A stretch of 10,498 nt of DNA, from positions 1 to 10,498 of the forward strand of contig PLMM01000414.1 of the NCBI GenBank assembly GCA_003142495.1, written 5' to 3'. The notes beneath the pieces are model-generated. The model saw nothing but the letters and a program-made list of their open reading frames with translations. It was not told the DNA's origin and ran no database searches. A program made the translations under genes and the position numbers. Positions 1-6,185 of this stretch are shown here, piece by piece. The number at the start of each line of letters is the position of its first letter. Position 1 is the stretch's first letter. The stretch is from Gemmatimonadota bacterium (lineage in GTDB: Bacteria > Gemmatimonadota > Gemmatimonadetes > Gemmatimonadales > Gemmatimonadaceae).

Positions 1-1
1 G

Positions 2-640
2 CGACGGTTCAGGGCCGCCGAGGGGGCTGGCCTGACGGATGTTCCGGTCGTAGTTCGAGATGCAACGGACGAGGAGATGTTGGAGCTGGCGCTCGTCGAG
101 AACCTCCAGCGCGCCGACCTCAATCCGATCGAGGAGGGGGAAGGCTACCAGCGACTGATCGTTGACTTCTCGCTAACGCAGCAGGAGGTGGCGGAGATCG
201 TCGGCAAGGACAGATCGACAGTCGCTAACATGTTGCGGCTGTTGAACTTACCATCCACGATACGCACCATGGTGCGCGACGGACACCTCACCATCGGTCA
301 CGCTCGCGCCCTCCTCGCCATCCCGAATGAGCGCGAGATGCTCGAGCTCGCACGCGAGATCGTCGCCAAGGGACTCACCGTGCGCGACGTGGAACAGCGC
401 GCACGCAGCTCGGCGCCGCCATCCACTTCGCGCACCGCTAAGCACAAGGGCGCGGAAAAAGCTTCGGGACTGAACGCAGAGCTGAAGCGTCTACAGGACG
501 AGCTTCGCCGTCATCTCCAAACCGACGTGACCATCACCGTCGGCGATCACGAGCGCGGCAAAATTGAAATTGCATTTTATTCGAGCGATGACCTCGAGCG
601 CGTGCTCGATCTCGTGCTTGCATCTCGTGAGCGGATTTGA
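2..640 (+). CDS. parB: ParB/Spo0J-family chromosome partitioning protein, 5' end outside window
   Basis: ParB is the centromere-binding CTPase of the ParABS system; it loads at parS near the origin and spreads as a DNA-sliding clamp. The reading frame is open from the window's left edge, and the first residues, RRFRAA, are the tail of the conserved GERRxRAA CTP-binding box. The next landmark, [17 protein letters not shown] (visible residues 34-50), is the second ParB signature. A helix-turn-helix follows (about 59-80: [20 protein letters not shown]), then a linker helix region. After a low-complexity Ser/Thr/Lys linker (about 138-155) comes a C-terminal dimerisation domain (about 157-212). 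About 212 residues are visible; only the N-terminal ParA-interacting part and part of the CTP-binding domain are missing. The TGA stop overlaps the next gene's ATG by one base (TGATG), which indicates translational coupling. parA is expected just upstream but is not in view. Confidence 0.95.
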   Translation, partial: RRFRAAEGAGLTDVPVVVRDATDEEMLELALVENLQRADLNPIEEGEGYQRLIVDFSLTQQEVAEIVGKDRSTVANMLRLLNLPSTIRTMVRDGHLTIGHARALLAIPNEREMLELAREIVAKGLTVRDVEQRARSSAPPSTSRTAKHKGAEKASGLNAELKRLQDELRRHLQTDVTITVGDHERGKIEIAFYSSDDLERVLDLVLASRERI

Positions 641-1467
641 TGGCTGAGGACAGAGAGAAAAGCGGCGAGCGCGGATACGGAAATATCTACACGCCTCACG
701 CGGGCGCGATGATCATTCACGTGCAGCGCGAAAGTGGACTCGCCAATCGCACGATCATCTTCACGCAACGCCAGGTTCGGCTCTTTCGCATCGGCGCGAT
801 CGTGCTCGGCTCCCTCATCGCGTTCGGCGCCGTGAGCTGGTTTTTTCTCGCGTCACAGGCGGCGCGCGTTCCATATCTTTCGCGGCGCGTCAGTCAGCTA
901 CAGCACGACGTCGCGCGCGTCGACACGCTGCAGCGATCACTGAACGAGCTCGCCTCGCGCTTTCAGCAAGTGCAACACATGATGGGCAACTCCTCGATGA
1001 CCGCCCTCGGCGATACATCGAAAGCGAAAGTCGCCGGCGCAAGTGCAGCTCCGGTCGTCGCCGCTGCTCCGGTCGACACGGTGGTCGTACGCCCGGACGA
1101 ATGGCCACTTCCCATGGCGGGAACGCTCTTGCCCTCCGACTCCAAGGCGCTCGAAATCGCCGTACCACTCGGCACCGAAATTCGTGCCGCGGGCGCCGGG
1201 TCAGTCGTCGAAGTGGCGGACGACTCGACACTCGGCAAGCTCATTCGAATATCTCACCGCTCCGGTTATGAAACGGTGTACGCCGGCGCGAGCGAGGTGC
1301 GTGTCTCCAAGGGACAACACGTTGCCGCCGGCAGCGTGATCGCCCTCTCCGGAGATGCACGAGGCACTCTCGAGCCGCATCTGCATTTCGAGATGCGTCG
1401 TCACGGCGTCGCGATCGACGCTTCATCAGTCATCAAAAAGGGACCGGCTCATGGCGATCTTCAATAA
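640..1467 (+). CDS. Membrane-anchored M23/LytM-like protein with degenerate zinc site, beside bactofilin
   Basis: The 275-residue protein has a cytoplasmic N-terminus (1-49), one transmembrane helix (about 50-72), a predicted coiled coil (about 78-115), an Ala/Val-rich linker (about 130-150) and a C-terminal LytM/M23 fold (about 155-265). M23 enzymes cut peptidoglycan crosslinks using zinc held by HxxxD and HxH motifs plus a further catalytic His. Here HLH (247-249) is kept. The HxxxD position reads SKALE (168-172), with Ser for His and Glu for Asp, and the TVYAH-type His is Gly216 (TVYAGASEV). Established knowledge: degenerate LytM proteins such as EnvC and NlpD activate amidases without being hydrolases. 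A similar non-catalytic role is inferred here. The ATG at 640 overlaps the parB stop; a TTG at 637 is the alternative start. The 3' end overlaps bactofilin by 17 nt. Inner-membrane anchoring with a periplasmic domain is inferred. Confidence 0.88.
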   Translation: MAEDREKSGERGYGNIYTPHAGAMIIHVQRESGLANRTIIFTQRQVRLFRIGAIVLGSLIAFGAVSWFFLASQAARVPYLSRRVSQLQHDVARVDTLQRSLNELASRFQQVQHMMGNSSMTALGDTSKAKVAGASAAPVVAAAPVDTVVVRPDEWPLPMAGTLLPSDSKALEIAVPLGTEIRAAGAGSVVEVADDSTLGKLIRISHRSGYETVYAGASEVRVSKGQHVAAGSVIALSGDARGTLEPHLHFEMRRHGVAIDASSVIKKGPAHGDLQ

Positions 1468-1885
1468 GGAATCCAAAGGGATGGACGACAGCAAGAATCT
1501 TCCCGCCAACAGCAACGCGCTCTCGATCATCGCCGCGGGCACCAAGATCCAGGGCGACATCGACACCGATGGCGTCGTCAAGATCGAAGGGCGCGTCGAA
1601 GGCGGCATTCGCGCCGCCCGACAGGTGCTCGTCGGCCGACAAGGTGAAGTCCTCGGCGACATCAACACGCGTGAAGCCGTGATCGGCGGGCGCGTGCAAG
1701 GCACCATCAATGCGTCGGATCGCGTGGAAGTGCAGGGGACCTCGGTGATCATCGGCGACATCAACACGCGCGCACTCGCGGTGATCGAGGGCGGACGCAT
1801 CAACGGCAGCGTCCGCATCGCAGACGCCAAGGAGCCCGGTAGCGACGAGCAGATCCACCCGTCACCAGTTGCGGTCCTTCGATAA
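1451..1885 (+). CDS. Bactofilin (polymer-forming cytoskeletal protein)
   Basis: Bactofilins are small beta-helical proteins that polymerise without nucleotide, bind the inner membrane and position cell-wall enzymes or chromosome-segregation factors. This 144-residue protein has the family layout: a short disordered N-terminus, a core of glycine/valine-rich beta-helix rungs (about 24-125) and a disordered tail. Rung repeats are visible as GDIDTDG (35-41), GDINTR (69-74) and GDINTR (102-107), each followed by an (I)EGR/GGR-V-xG turn. The start ATG at 1451 has an AAAAGGGA ribosome site about 8 nt upstream, inside the end of the M23-like gene. A longer reading from 1355 would only be the upstream gene read out of frame. 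MAIFNK at the N-terminus could serve as the short membrane-targeting sequence known in some bactofilins (inference). It is the last gene of the parB cluster, just before a hairpin terminator. Confidence 0.95.
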   Translation: MAIFNKESKGMDDSKNLPANSNALSIIAAGTKIQGDIDTDGVVKIEGRVEGGIRAARQVLVGRQGEVLGDINTREAVIGGRVQGTINASDRVEVQGTSVIIGDINTRALAVIEGGRINGSVRIADAKEPGSDEQIHPSPVAVLR

Positions 1886-1920
1886 TCACCTCTCGGCGCT
1901 CGCACGCAGGTTGGCATCAC

Positions 1921-1953
1921 GGGCCGACTGGCACTCGCCAGCCGGCCCGTTTC
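1921..1953 (+). terminator. Rho-independent-type terminator after bactofilin
   Basis: A hairpin starts 35 nt after the bactofilin stop. GGGCCG-A-CTGGC pairs with GCCAG-C-CGGCCC around a 4-nt ACTC loop (1921-1948), giving 11 base pairs with one mismatch. A short T-rich tail (GTTTCT) follows. The stem is strong; the T-tract is short for the class. It plausibly ends the parB cluster transcript. Confidence 0.65.
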
Positions 1954-1972
1954 TACACAAACCAGTAAACCA

Positions 1973-2001
1973 TTGACGTGCAATGCGTTAGCAGCGATAT
2001 T
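1973..2001 (+). promoter_or_regulatory. Candidate sigma70-type promoter for the Nif3-like gene
   Basis: TTGACG (1973-1978) is separated by 17 nt from GATATT (1996-2001), matching 5/6 and 4/6 positions of the vegetative consensus. Placement downstream of a terminator and about 65 nt upstream of the next start codon supports it. Transcription would start near 2008, leaving both DnaA-box-like sites in the 5' untranslated region. Confidence 0.5.
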
Positions 2002-2019
2002 CACATCCGGTTACATGTG

Positions 2020-2038
2020 TTCTCCACAGTTATCCACA
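2020..2038 (+). promoter_or_regulatory. DnaA box pair upstream of the Nif3-like gene
   Basis: TTATCCACA (2030-2038) is a perfect consensus DnaA box. TTCTCCACA (2020-2028) differs at one base, lies in the same orientation and starts 10 nt earlier, about one helical turn away. A weaker relative, TTCTACACA, lies at 1951-1959. Such AT-containing 9-mers are uncommon by chance in DNA this GC-rich. They could mark a DnaA-regulated promoter or part of a replication origin or DnaA-titrating site. Confidence 0.5.
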
Positions 2039-2067
2039 AGCGGAAACTCAGCTCGGGAATGCCTCGC

Positions 2068-2841
2068 ATGATCACATTGACGCGCATCGGGACCGAGCTT
2101 GACTCGCTGCTCGACACGGCCGGTATCCCTGACTATCCCCAGGCGATCAACGGCATACAGGTGGAAACGCAGGCGGAGATCGTAAAGGTTGCCGCCGCGG
2201 TCGATGTGCGAGAGCGAACGATTCGGAGCGCGCTGGACGCAGGCGCGAATCTGCTCCTCGTGCATCACGGCCTCTTCTGGGCTGGGCTGCAGCCTCTGCG
2301 CGGCCCGTACTATCGACGCATCCACGCGCTACTCGCATCGGGAATGGGGCTGTACTCGTCGCATCTGCCGCTCGACGCCCATCCGGAGATCGGCAACAAC
2401 GTGTTGCTCGCTCGCGAGCTGGGTCTCACTCCGTCCGCCGGCTTCGCGCGCTACCAGACCATCGACATCGGCGTGCGCGGCGACGCCAATATCGCAACGA
2501 GTGAGATCATCGCGCGCGCGGGCGCAGTCGCACACCGATGGGGCGGCACCGTGCGAAGCTCGCCGAGCGATGCGGCGCGGACAACGCGGCGCTGGGCGAT
2601 CTGCACGGGTGCGGGCGCTTCCGCAGACACGCTGCGTGAAGCTGTCGAGCATGGCATCGACACGTTGATCGTTGGCGAAGGGCCGCACTGGACCGCAGTC
2701 GATGCCGACGAGATGGGAATCGTAGTGATCTACGCGGGACACTACGCCACGGAGACGTTCGGCGTGCGTGCGCTCGCGGATCATGTCGGTCGCACGTTCG
2801 GCATCCCCACCGTCTTCATCGACGTACCGACGGGCCTGTGA
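2068..2841 (+). CDS. Nif3-like dinuclear metal centre protein (DUF34)
   Basis: This 257-residue protein belongs to the Nif3/YbgI (DUF34) family, widespread toroidal proteins that bind two metal ions. Members are often annotated as GTP cyclohydrolase 1 type 2 homologs, though their physiological role is unsettled. The five expected metal ligands are visible: His66-His67 (LLVHHGLFW), His99 and Asp103 (SSHLPLDAH; Asp103 is the family ligand) and His225 with Glu229 (GHYATETFG). Length matches the short form of the family, without the inserted PII-like domain. I chose the ATG at 2068 because GGGA lies 9 nt upstream; the ATG at 2059 is possible, and an upstream GTG at 1978 would add an unlikely 30-residue extension. 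It has its own candidate promoter and DnaA-box-like sites upstream. Its 3' end lies close to, or overlaps, the next gene, so the two are probably cotranscribed. Confidence 0.9.
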   Translation: MITLTRIGTELDSLLDTAGIPDYPQAINGIQVETQAEIVKVAAAVDVRERTIRSALDAGANLLLVHHGLFWAGLQPLRGPYYRRIHALLASGMGLYSSHLPLDAHPEIGNNVLLARELGLTPSAGFARYQTIDIGVRGDANIATSEIIARAGAVAHRWGGTVRSSPSDAARTTRRWAICTGAGASADTLREAVEHGIDTLIVGEGPHWTAVDADEMGIVVIYAGHYATETFGVRALADHVGRTFGIPTVFIDVPTGL

Positions 2842-2875
2842 GCAGCGCGCGCAGTCGCCGGGCGCGCTGACGCGG

Positions 2876-3736
2876 GTGCTCTCGATCGCTGCGGTGGTAC
2901 TGAGCGCTGCGCTGATAGCGTTGGCCGCGATGGCGTATGTCGTGCTGCTGACGCCCATCGCACTTCGATACACACGCATCGATGCGCCGATCGCGGCGCT
3001 CGCACCCGAGCTCGAGGGGTACACGATCGCGGTGCTGAGCGATCTGCACTACGGCGGAACGATCGTGCCGGCGCGACTCCTCGCGCGCGCCGTCCGCCTC
3101 GCCAATGATGTCTCTCCCGATCTCACCGTCCTACTCGGCGACTACGCGCTCTCGCACACGCGCTTGCGGACGATCTCGCGCTGGCTGTACGACTGGGCGC
3201 TGCCACGAATGACGGAAACACTCCGCGACCTTCGTGCCCGCGACGGAGTGATCGCCATACTCGGCAACCACGACTACGATTACGATCCCGCGAAGGTCGT
3301 GGCGTGGCTGCAGCGAGCGGGTGCGCGCGTGCTCGTGAACGACTGCATCGTCATTGCGCGTGGCAATGTGCAGCTCGGCATTGGCGGCGTGGACGACTGG
3401 ACGCACGGCAGCACCGATCCGCATGGCGGATGCGGGTCGCTGGCACCTGACGTTCCGCGAATCGTGTTATCGCACAATCCCGACGGGGCGCTCGAGCTCG
3501 CGCAATCGGCGCGCGTTGATCTGGTGCTCGCGGGCCACACGCATGGAGGGCAGATCGTGTTGCCGTTCTTCGGTGCGCCCTCACGGCACTGCGCCGTGTG
3601 CGATGCATCGTCGGCGAGTGGATGGGTAGCGCGATCGCCGGTGCCGCTCTACGTCACGACGGGAGTCGGCGTCGTGCTTCCGCTTCGCGTCAATTGTCCG
3701 GCGGAGGTTCTCGTCGTGCGGCTCGTGCGCGCCTAG
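2876..3736 (+). CDS. Membrane-anchored calcineurin-like metallophosphoesterase, YkuE/YaeI type
   Basis: This is a two-metal phosphoesterase of the YkuE/YaeI group; some relatives act on lipids such as lipid A precursors, but the substrate here cannot be read from sequence. Numbered from GTG 2876, a hydrophobic helix (about 3-28) anchors the protein. The catalytic motifs then appear in order: SDLHYGG (D56, H58), LGDY (D89), GNHD (N131, H132), LSHNPD (H200) and AGHTHGGQ (H221, H223). The C-terminal PLRVNCPAEV segment is typical of this subfamily. All metal ligands are present, so an active enzyme is likely, facing the periplasm or outer face of the membrane (inferred from the anchor). The start is uncertain: the frame also offers GTG 2768 and ATG 2783, both inside the Nif3 gene, and none has a clear ribosome site. 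A GTGA overlap at 2838 lies in the wrong frame (see findings). Confidence 0.88.
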   Translation: MLSIAAVVLSAALIALAAMAYVVLLTPIALRYTRIDAPIAALAPELEGYTIAVLSDLHYGGTIVPARLLARAVRLANDVSPDLTVLLGDYALSHTRLRTISRWLYDWALPRMTETLRDLRARDGVIAILGNHDYDYDPAKVVAWLQRAGARVLVNDCIVIARGNVQLGIGGVDDWTHGSTDPHGGCGSLAPDVPRIVLSHNPDGALELAQSARVDLVLAGHTHGGQIVLPFFGAPSRHCAVCDASSASGWVARSPVPLYVTTGVGVVLPLRVNCPAEVLVVRLVRA

Positions 3737-3748
3737 GCGACTACTCGA

Positions 3749-4699
3749 TCAGCAACCCGTGTGCGCGCTCGTCCAGCGAAGGCGCCAGCTACCGTCGGCC
3801 TGTCGCTCGAGCATCGCGTACGCATTCGACTCGTAACCTTCGCGCGCGAGCACGAGATTGATGCGCGCTGGCGTCCCGATCGCGACCGCGGCCAGGACGT
3901 CGGAGCTCTCGAGTGTCTCGTCGGAGCCAGCGGTCACTTCGCGATACGCGAGGCGAAAAGGCGCGTTGGATCCTGCCGGACGCTCCCCAACGATGAGCGT
4001 GTGCTCTTCGAGGGGGTTCGCTTCCTGGTTGAGCGTTCGCACGACATCGGCGACGACCGCTTCGACGCCGGTGACCGGCGTGAAGCGATAGGCCGTGCGC
4101 ACGGAGAAGGGAATGCCGCGAAAGGTGCGCGCGGTATCGTTCGGCACCGTCGAGACGAGGCGAGTGATGTCCGCGGCGAGCTTTGCGGAATCGGCGTGCG
4201 CCATCGATTCAACGGTGTCGAGCGCGAGCGCCTTCGCGCGCCCCTTGAGAAAGGCGACGTTCCAGCCGCTGGTCGCGTCGCCATTCGCTACGCTCTGCAC
4301 TTTCGCGGCGGGCCACTCGATGCACTGATCGGCATTCCATTCGCCGCCGGCCATTGCGCCGATGTACGCCGCGTCTCCACCACCGGCGCGCTGAAAGAGC
4401 TCGACGGTCGTGTTACGCGCGAGCGCGGAATCGAAGTGGACTGCATCCGACGGCGTGCTGTCGGTGACGGTTGGGAAGACGACGTACGCCTCCGATATCG
4501 AGGTTCCGCGCACGAACATCACCGGCCCGGCGCTCGTGTCCCACGTCGATGGAGTGACGGGAGCGTGCGCCGACTGTATGGCGGGAGTCGGCGATGGCGG
4601 TTGGGCGACGGAGTCCGCCGGCTTCGCGGGTGCCTTGCGCTCACATGCGCCGATCGAGGCGGCGATGATGACGCACGTGAGAATTCCGCGGGCAGACAT
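3749..4699 (-). CDS. Putative lipoprotein of unknown function
   Basis: I do not recognise the family. The 316-residue product begins MSARGILTCVIIAASIGAC, a short signal peptide with a lipobox-like IGAC at Cys19, so lipid attachment is likely. A Pro/Ala-rich spacer follows (about 20-50), then a soluble domain with few further cysteines. Its C-terminal part ends in a strand-rich stretch including MLERQADGSWRLRWTSAHTGC, which resembles the end of small extracytoplasmic beta-rich domains. The start ATG at 4699 was chosen for the signal peptide and a GGGGAAG about 10 nt upstream; an upstream extension to 4849 would bury the signal. It is the last gene of the minus-strand group, 49 nt after the small DUF4031-like gene, and converges with the phosphoesterase gene across 12 nt. 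Confidence 0.75.
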   Translation of the reverse strand: MSARGILTCVIIAASIGACERKAPAKPADSVAQPPSPTPAIQSAHAPVTPSTWDTSAGPVMFVRGTSISEAYVVFPTVTDSTPSDAVHFDSALARNTTVELFQRAGGGDAAYIGAMAGGEWNADQCIEWPAAKVQSVANGDATSGWNVAFLKGRAKALALDTVESMAHADSAKLAADITRLVSTVPNDTARTFRGIPFSVRTAYRFTPVTGVEAVVADVVRTLNQEANPLEEHTLIVGERPAGSNAPFRLAYREVTAGSDETLESSDVLAAVAIGTPARINLVLAREGYESNAYAMLERQADGSWRLRWTSAHTGC

Positions 4700-4748
4700 G
4701 GAGATCAATCTTCCCCGGCGCGAGGCATGCGTCAACGTGCGCATTGGC

Positions 4749-5054
4749 TCAACGCGGCGGAAGTAGATCGCCGACCAGATCCCAATGCCACGCCTCGCGA
4801 CGTTCGCCGGTGCGCGGATCCTTGAGCGGCTTGTACTGGAGTCGAGCAACCGGGAGGCGAACGAAGCGGCCGTATTCGAGCAGGCGCTCTCGATCAGTGG
4901 AGACCAGGTGGGCCATTGGGCGCCCCTTCCATACGTGTCGGTGCAGCCAGAGCCCGCCGTCCATCGCGTGGATCATCCCTTCGCGCCGAAGCGCAAACTC
5001 GCGGTACAGACGATCATCGCTCGAGCTGTTTCGATTCGTCGATGCGCTGGTCAC
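4749..5054 (-). CDS. Small conserved-looking protein, possibly DUF4031-like
   Basis: The 101-residue product has no signal peptide or membrane segment. The stretch GLWLHRHVWKGRPMAHLVST followed by RERLLEYGRFVRLPVARLQ and a late HWDL resembles the DUF4031 pattern: a Trp/Gly-rich start, an HLV(S/A) core, a helix with an aromatic residue, and a final H-[YW]-D-L. DUF4031 has no established function. This match is from memory of the pattern, so it is tentative. The start is uncertain: GTG 5054 lies 21 nt after the preceding pilin stop but lacks a ribosome site. ATG 4976 and ATG 4967 are alternatives with a GAAGGGA nearby. The spacing on both sides suggests cotranscription with the pilin and lipoprotein genes. 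Confidence 0.55.
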   Translation of the reverse strand: MTSASTNRNSSSDDRLYREFALRREGMIHAMDGGLWLHRHVWKGRPMAHLVSTDRERLLEYGRFVRLPVARLQYKPLKDPRTGERREAWHWDLVGDLLPPR

Positions 5055-5075
5055 CGGCGATGGATCGTGGGTGGG

Positions 5076-5462
5076 TCAGTTGCAGGTGATGCGTCCTTCG
5101 AGTGTCGAAGGCGCGATCGCCGCGGCGGTGCCGAAATATACCGTGCACGTCTCAGCGCCCAGCGAGATGTGCGTTGCGGCACCCGACCAGCCGCCAGCAG
5201 TCGCTTCGGGCACGGTGATGGTGACGCCCGCAGACGTCAGAAAATTCAGCTGCGAGAGGTTGCTGCTATACGCGCTGTTCGAGTAGTAGTACCCCTCTTC
5301 CGCCGTCGCGAGGTTGCGCAGGTCGCTGCGCATCGCGGCAAGGAACGCCTGGCTCTTCGTCGAGGCAAACTTTGGAATCGCAATCGCGGCGAGAATGCCG
5401 ATGATCACGACGACGATGAGCAGTTCGATTAGGGTAAAACCCGATTTTCGTGTCTTTGTCAT
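5076..5462 (-). CDS. Type IV pilin/pseudopilin, paralogue 1
   Basis: The 128-residue protein is a class III-signal prepilin. An 8-residue basic leader, MTKTRKSG, precedes the prepilin peptidase site G8/F9. The mature N-terminus FTLIELLIVVVIIGILAAIA has the expected Glu at mature position 5 and a hydrophobic assembly helix (9-30). The globular part is short, with Cys106 and Cys127 placed to form the usual C-terminal disulfide loop. It would be processed by PilD and assembled into a type IV pilus or type II secretion pseudopilus; none of that machinery is in this window. The ATG at 5462 follows a GGAG ribosome site 4 nt away. In-frame sequence continues upstream to 5723 but lacks coding character and overlaps the second pilin gene. 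It is paralogous to the 5648-6034 gene over its full length. Confidence 0.93.
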   Translation of the reverse strand: MTKTRKSGFTLIELLIVVVIIGILAAIAIPKFASTKSQAFLAAMRSDLRNLATAEEGYYYSNSAYSSNLSQLNFLTSAGVTITVPEATAGGWSGAATHISLGAETCTVYFGTAAAIAPSTLEGRITCN

Positions 5463-5647
5463 GTTGCTCCACCGTGAGGAAGCAGTTGTCCGCGGCGAAG
5501 TAGAAGGCAAACCAAATGCCCGTTGAGTCCGCATATGGAAATGCTTGTGAGGCAACGACTTACTTCTCAATGGACCATCTGCTTCGGCACATTTGACCGG
5601 TCGATTTGCCAGTGTTTCGGCAATCTGCAATGAACCCCGGGACTCGT
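5463..5647 (-). other. Intergenic region between the two pilin genes
   Basis: These 185 nt contain no credible gene. A perfect GACCGGTC palindrome (5595-5602) and a small hairpin (TTGCC 5606-5610 with GGCAA 5619-5623, loop 8 nt) are visible. No T-run follows, so it is not a convincing terminator. I found neither a good sigma70 promoter nor a GG-N10-GC sigma54 match. The length leaves room for separate control of the two pilin genes. Confidence 0.4.
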
Positions 5648-6034
5648 CTATTTGCTGCAGCCGATGAAATTCTTGACTGTCGCCGGGGGAAGCGGTGGAG
5701 CATTCCCGTAATAAATCGCGCAACTTGAGGTGTCATCGTCGTGCGTGGCCGTCGCGGACCAGCCGGTACTGTCCGCCTGCACAAACGTGACCCAAACGCC
5801 AGGGGTGAGGTTGAAGCGGAGGGCGTTGAGATCCGAGGAGTACGAATCCACTGAGCTCCAGTACCCCTCTTCGGTCGCCGCCAGATTTCGGAGGTCGGAA
5901 ATCATGGTCGTGAGGTAGAACTGGTGCTTAAACCCGTGCATTCGGGGGATGGCCAAGCCCACGAGGATGCCGATGACGACCAGCACCACGAAGAGCTCGA
6001 TCAATGAGAACCCTGGGCGACGACGGGAGAGCAT
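5648..6034 (-). CDS. Type IV pilin/pseudopilin, paralogue 2
   Basis: This 128-residue prepilin has an 8-residue leader, MLSRRRPG, cleaved before Phe9. The mature N-terminus is FSLIELFVVLVVIGILVGLA, with Glu at mature position 5 and a hydrophobic helix (9-30). It aligns along its whole length with the neighbouring pilin. Shared landmarks are an SDLRNLA(A/T) segment, EEGY, a YSS(D/N)L motif, a GW(S) segment and a C-terminal Cys pair (105 and 126 here; 106 and 127 in the neighbour). The central and C-terminal surface residues differ clearly, so the duplication is old. No ribosome site is obvious before the ATG at 6034, but that start gives a canonical short leader. The gene lies 151 nt downstream of polA on the same strand. 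It may be a minor pilin or an alternative major pilin; the sequence does not decide. Confidence 0.92.
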   Translation of the reverse strand: MLSRRRPGFSLIELFVVLVVIGILVGLAIPRMHGFKHQFYLTTMISDLRNLAATEEGYWSSVDSYSSDLNALRFNLTPGVWVTFVQADSTGWSATATHDDDTSSCAIYYGNAPPLPPATVKNFIGCSK

Positions 6035-6087
6035 TCGTTCGGTGCGTAGCGGATATGAGGGTGAGCTAATGCTCGTGGGGTGCGTCC

Positions 6088-6116
6088 ATGCTATGCGTGG
6101 CGCGAACTCCGTACAA
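6088..6116 (-). promoter_or_regulatory. Weak candidate promoter for the pilin genes
   Basis: Read on the minus strand, TTGTAC (6116-6111) is followed after 17 nt by TAGCAT (6093-6088). These match 3/6 and 4/6 consensus positions with ideal spacing, about 55 nt upstream of the paralogue 2 start. It is the best match in the polA-pilin gap but is weak. Confidence 0.3.
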
Positions 6117-6145
6117 TGCTGATGTCCGTGACTATCTGACGATCA

Positions 6146-6176
6146 GGCGTTTCCAACGTCTCGCCGGACGTTCGCC
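6146..6176 (-). terminator. Possible polA-downstream hairpin
   Basis: Ten nt past the polA stop, AACGTC (6155-6160) pairs with GACGTT (6167-6172) around a 6-nt loop. An outer GGCG/CGCC pair (6146-6149 with 6173-6176) extends the stem with a bulge. There is no T-run on the downstream (minus-strand) side, so intrinsic termination would be inefficient. Confidence 0.3.
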
Positions 6177-6185
6177 GCTAGCCTC

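Noticed and set aside
1948..1963. parS-like inverted repeat CGTTTC...CAAACC
   Set aside because: Only about 9 of 16 positions match the TGTTTCACGTGAAACA consensus and the central ACGT is absent; it coincides with the terminator tail.
1426..2004. Minus-strand frames opposite bactofilin
   Set aside because: Shadow of the repetitive bactofilin coding sequence; composition is unnatural and it would cross the terminator.
3730..3739. CGCCTAGGCG palindrome at the convergent gene ends as a bidirectional terminator
   Set aside because: The 10-bp palindrome has no loop and no T-run on either side.
3761..4825. Plus-strand open frame opposite the lipoprotein gene (about 354 codons)
   Set aside because: Arg/Asp/Gly-rich composition with no domain or signal; the minus-strand frame has a signal peptide, lipobox and normal composition.
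5463..5647. sigma54 promoter upstream of pilin paralogue 1
   Set aside because: pilA genes often use sigma54, but no GG-N10-GC pair with the right flanks was found; the closest was off by one position.
5463..5723. N-terminal extension of pilin paralogue 1
   Set aside because: It would bury the prepilin leader and overlap the neighbouring pilin gene; the ATG at 5462 with GGAG gives a canonical leader.
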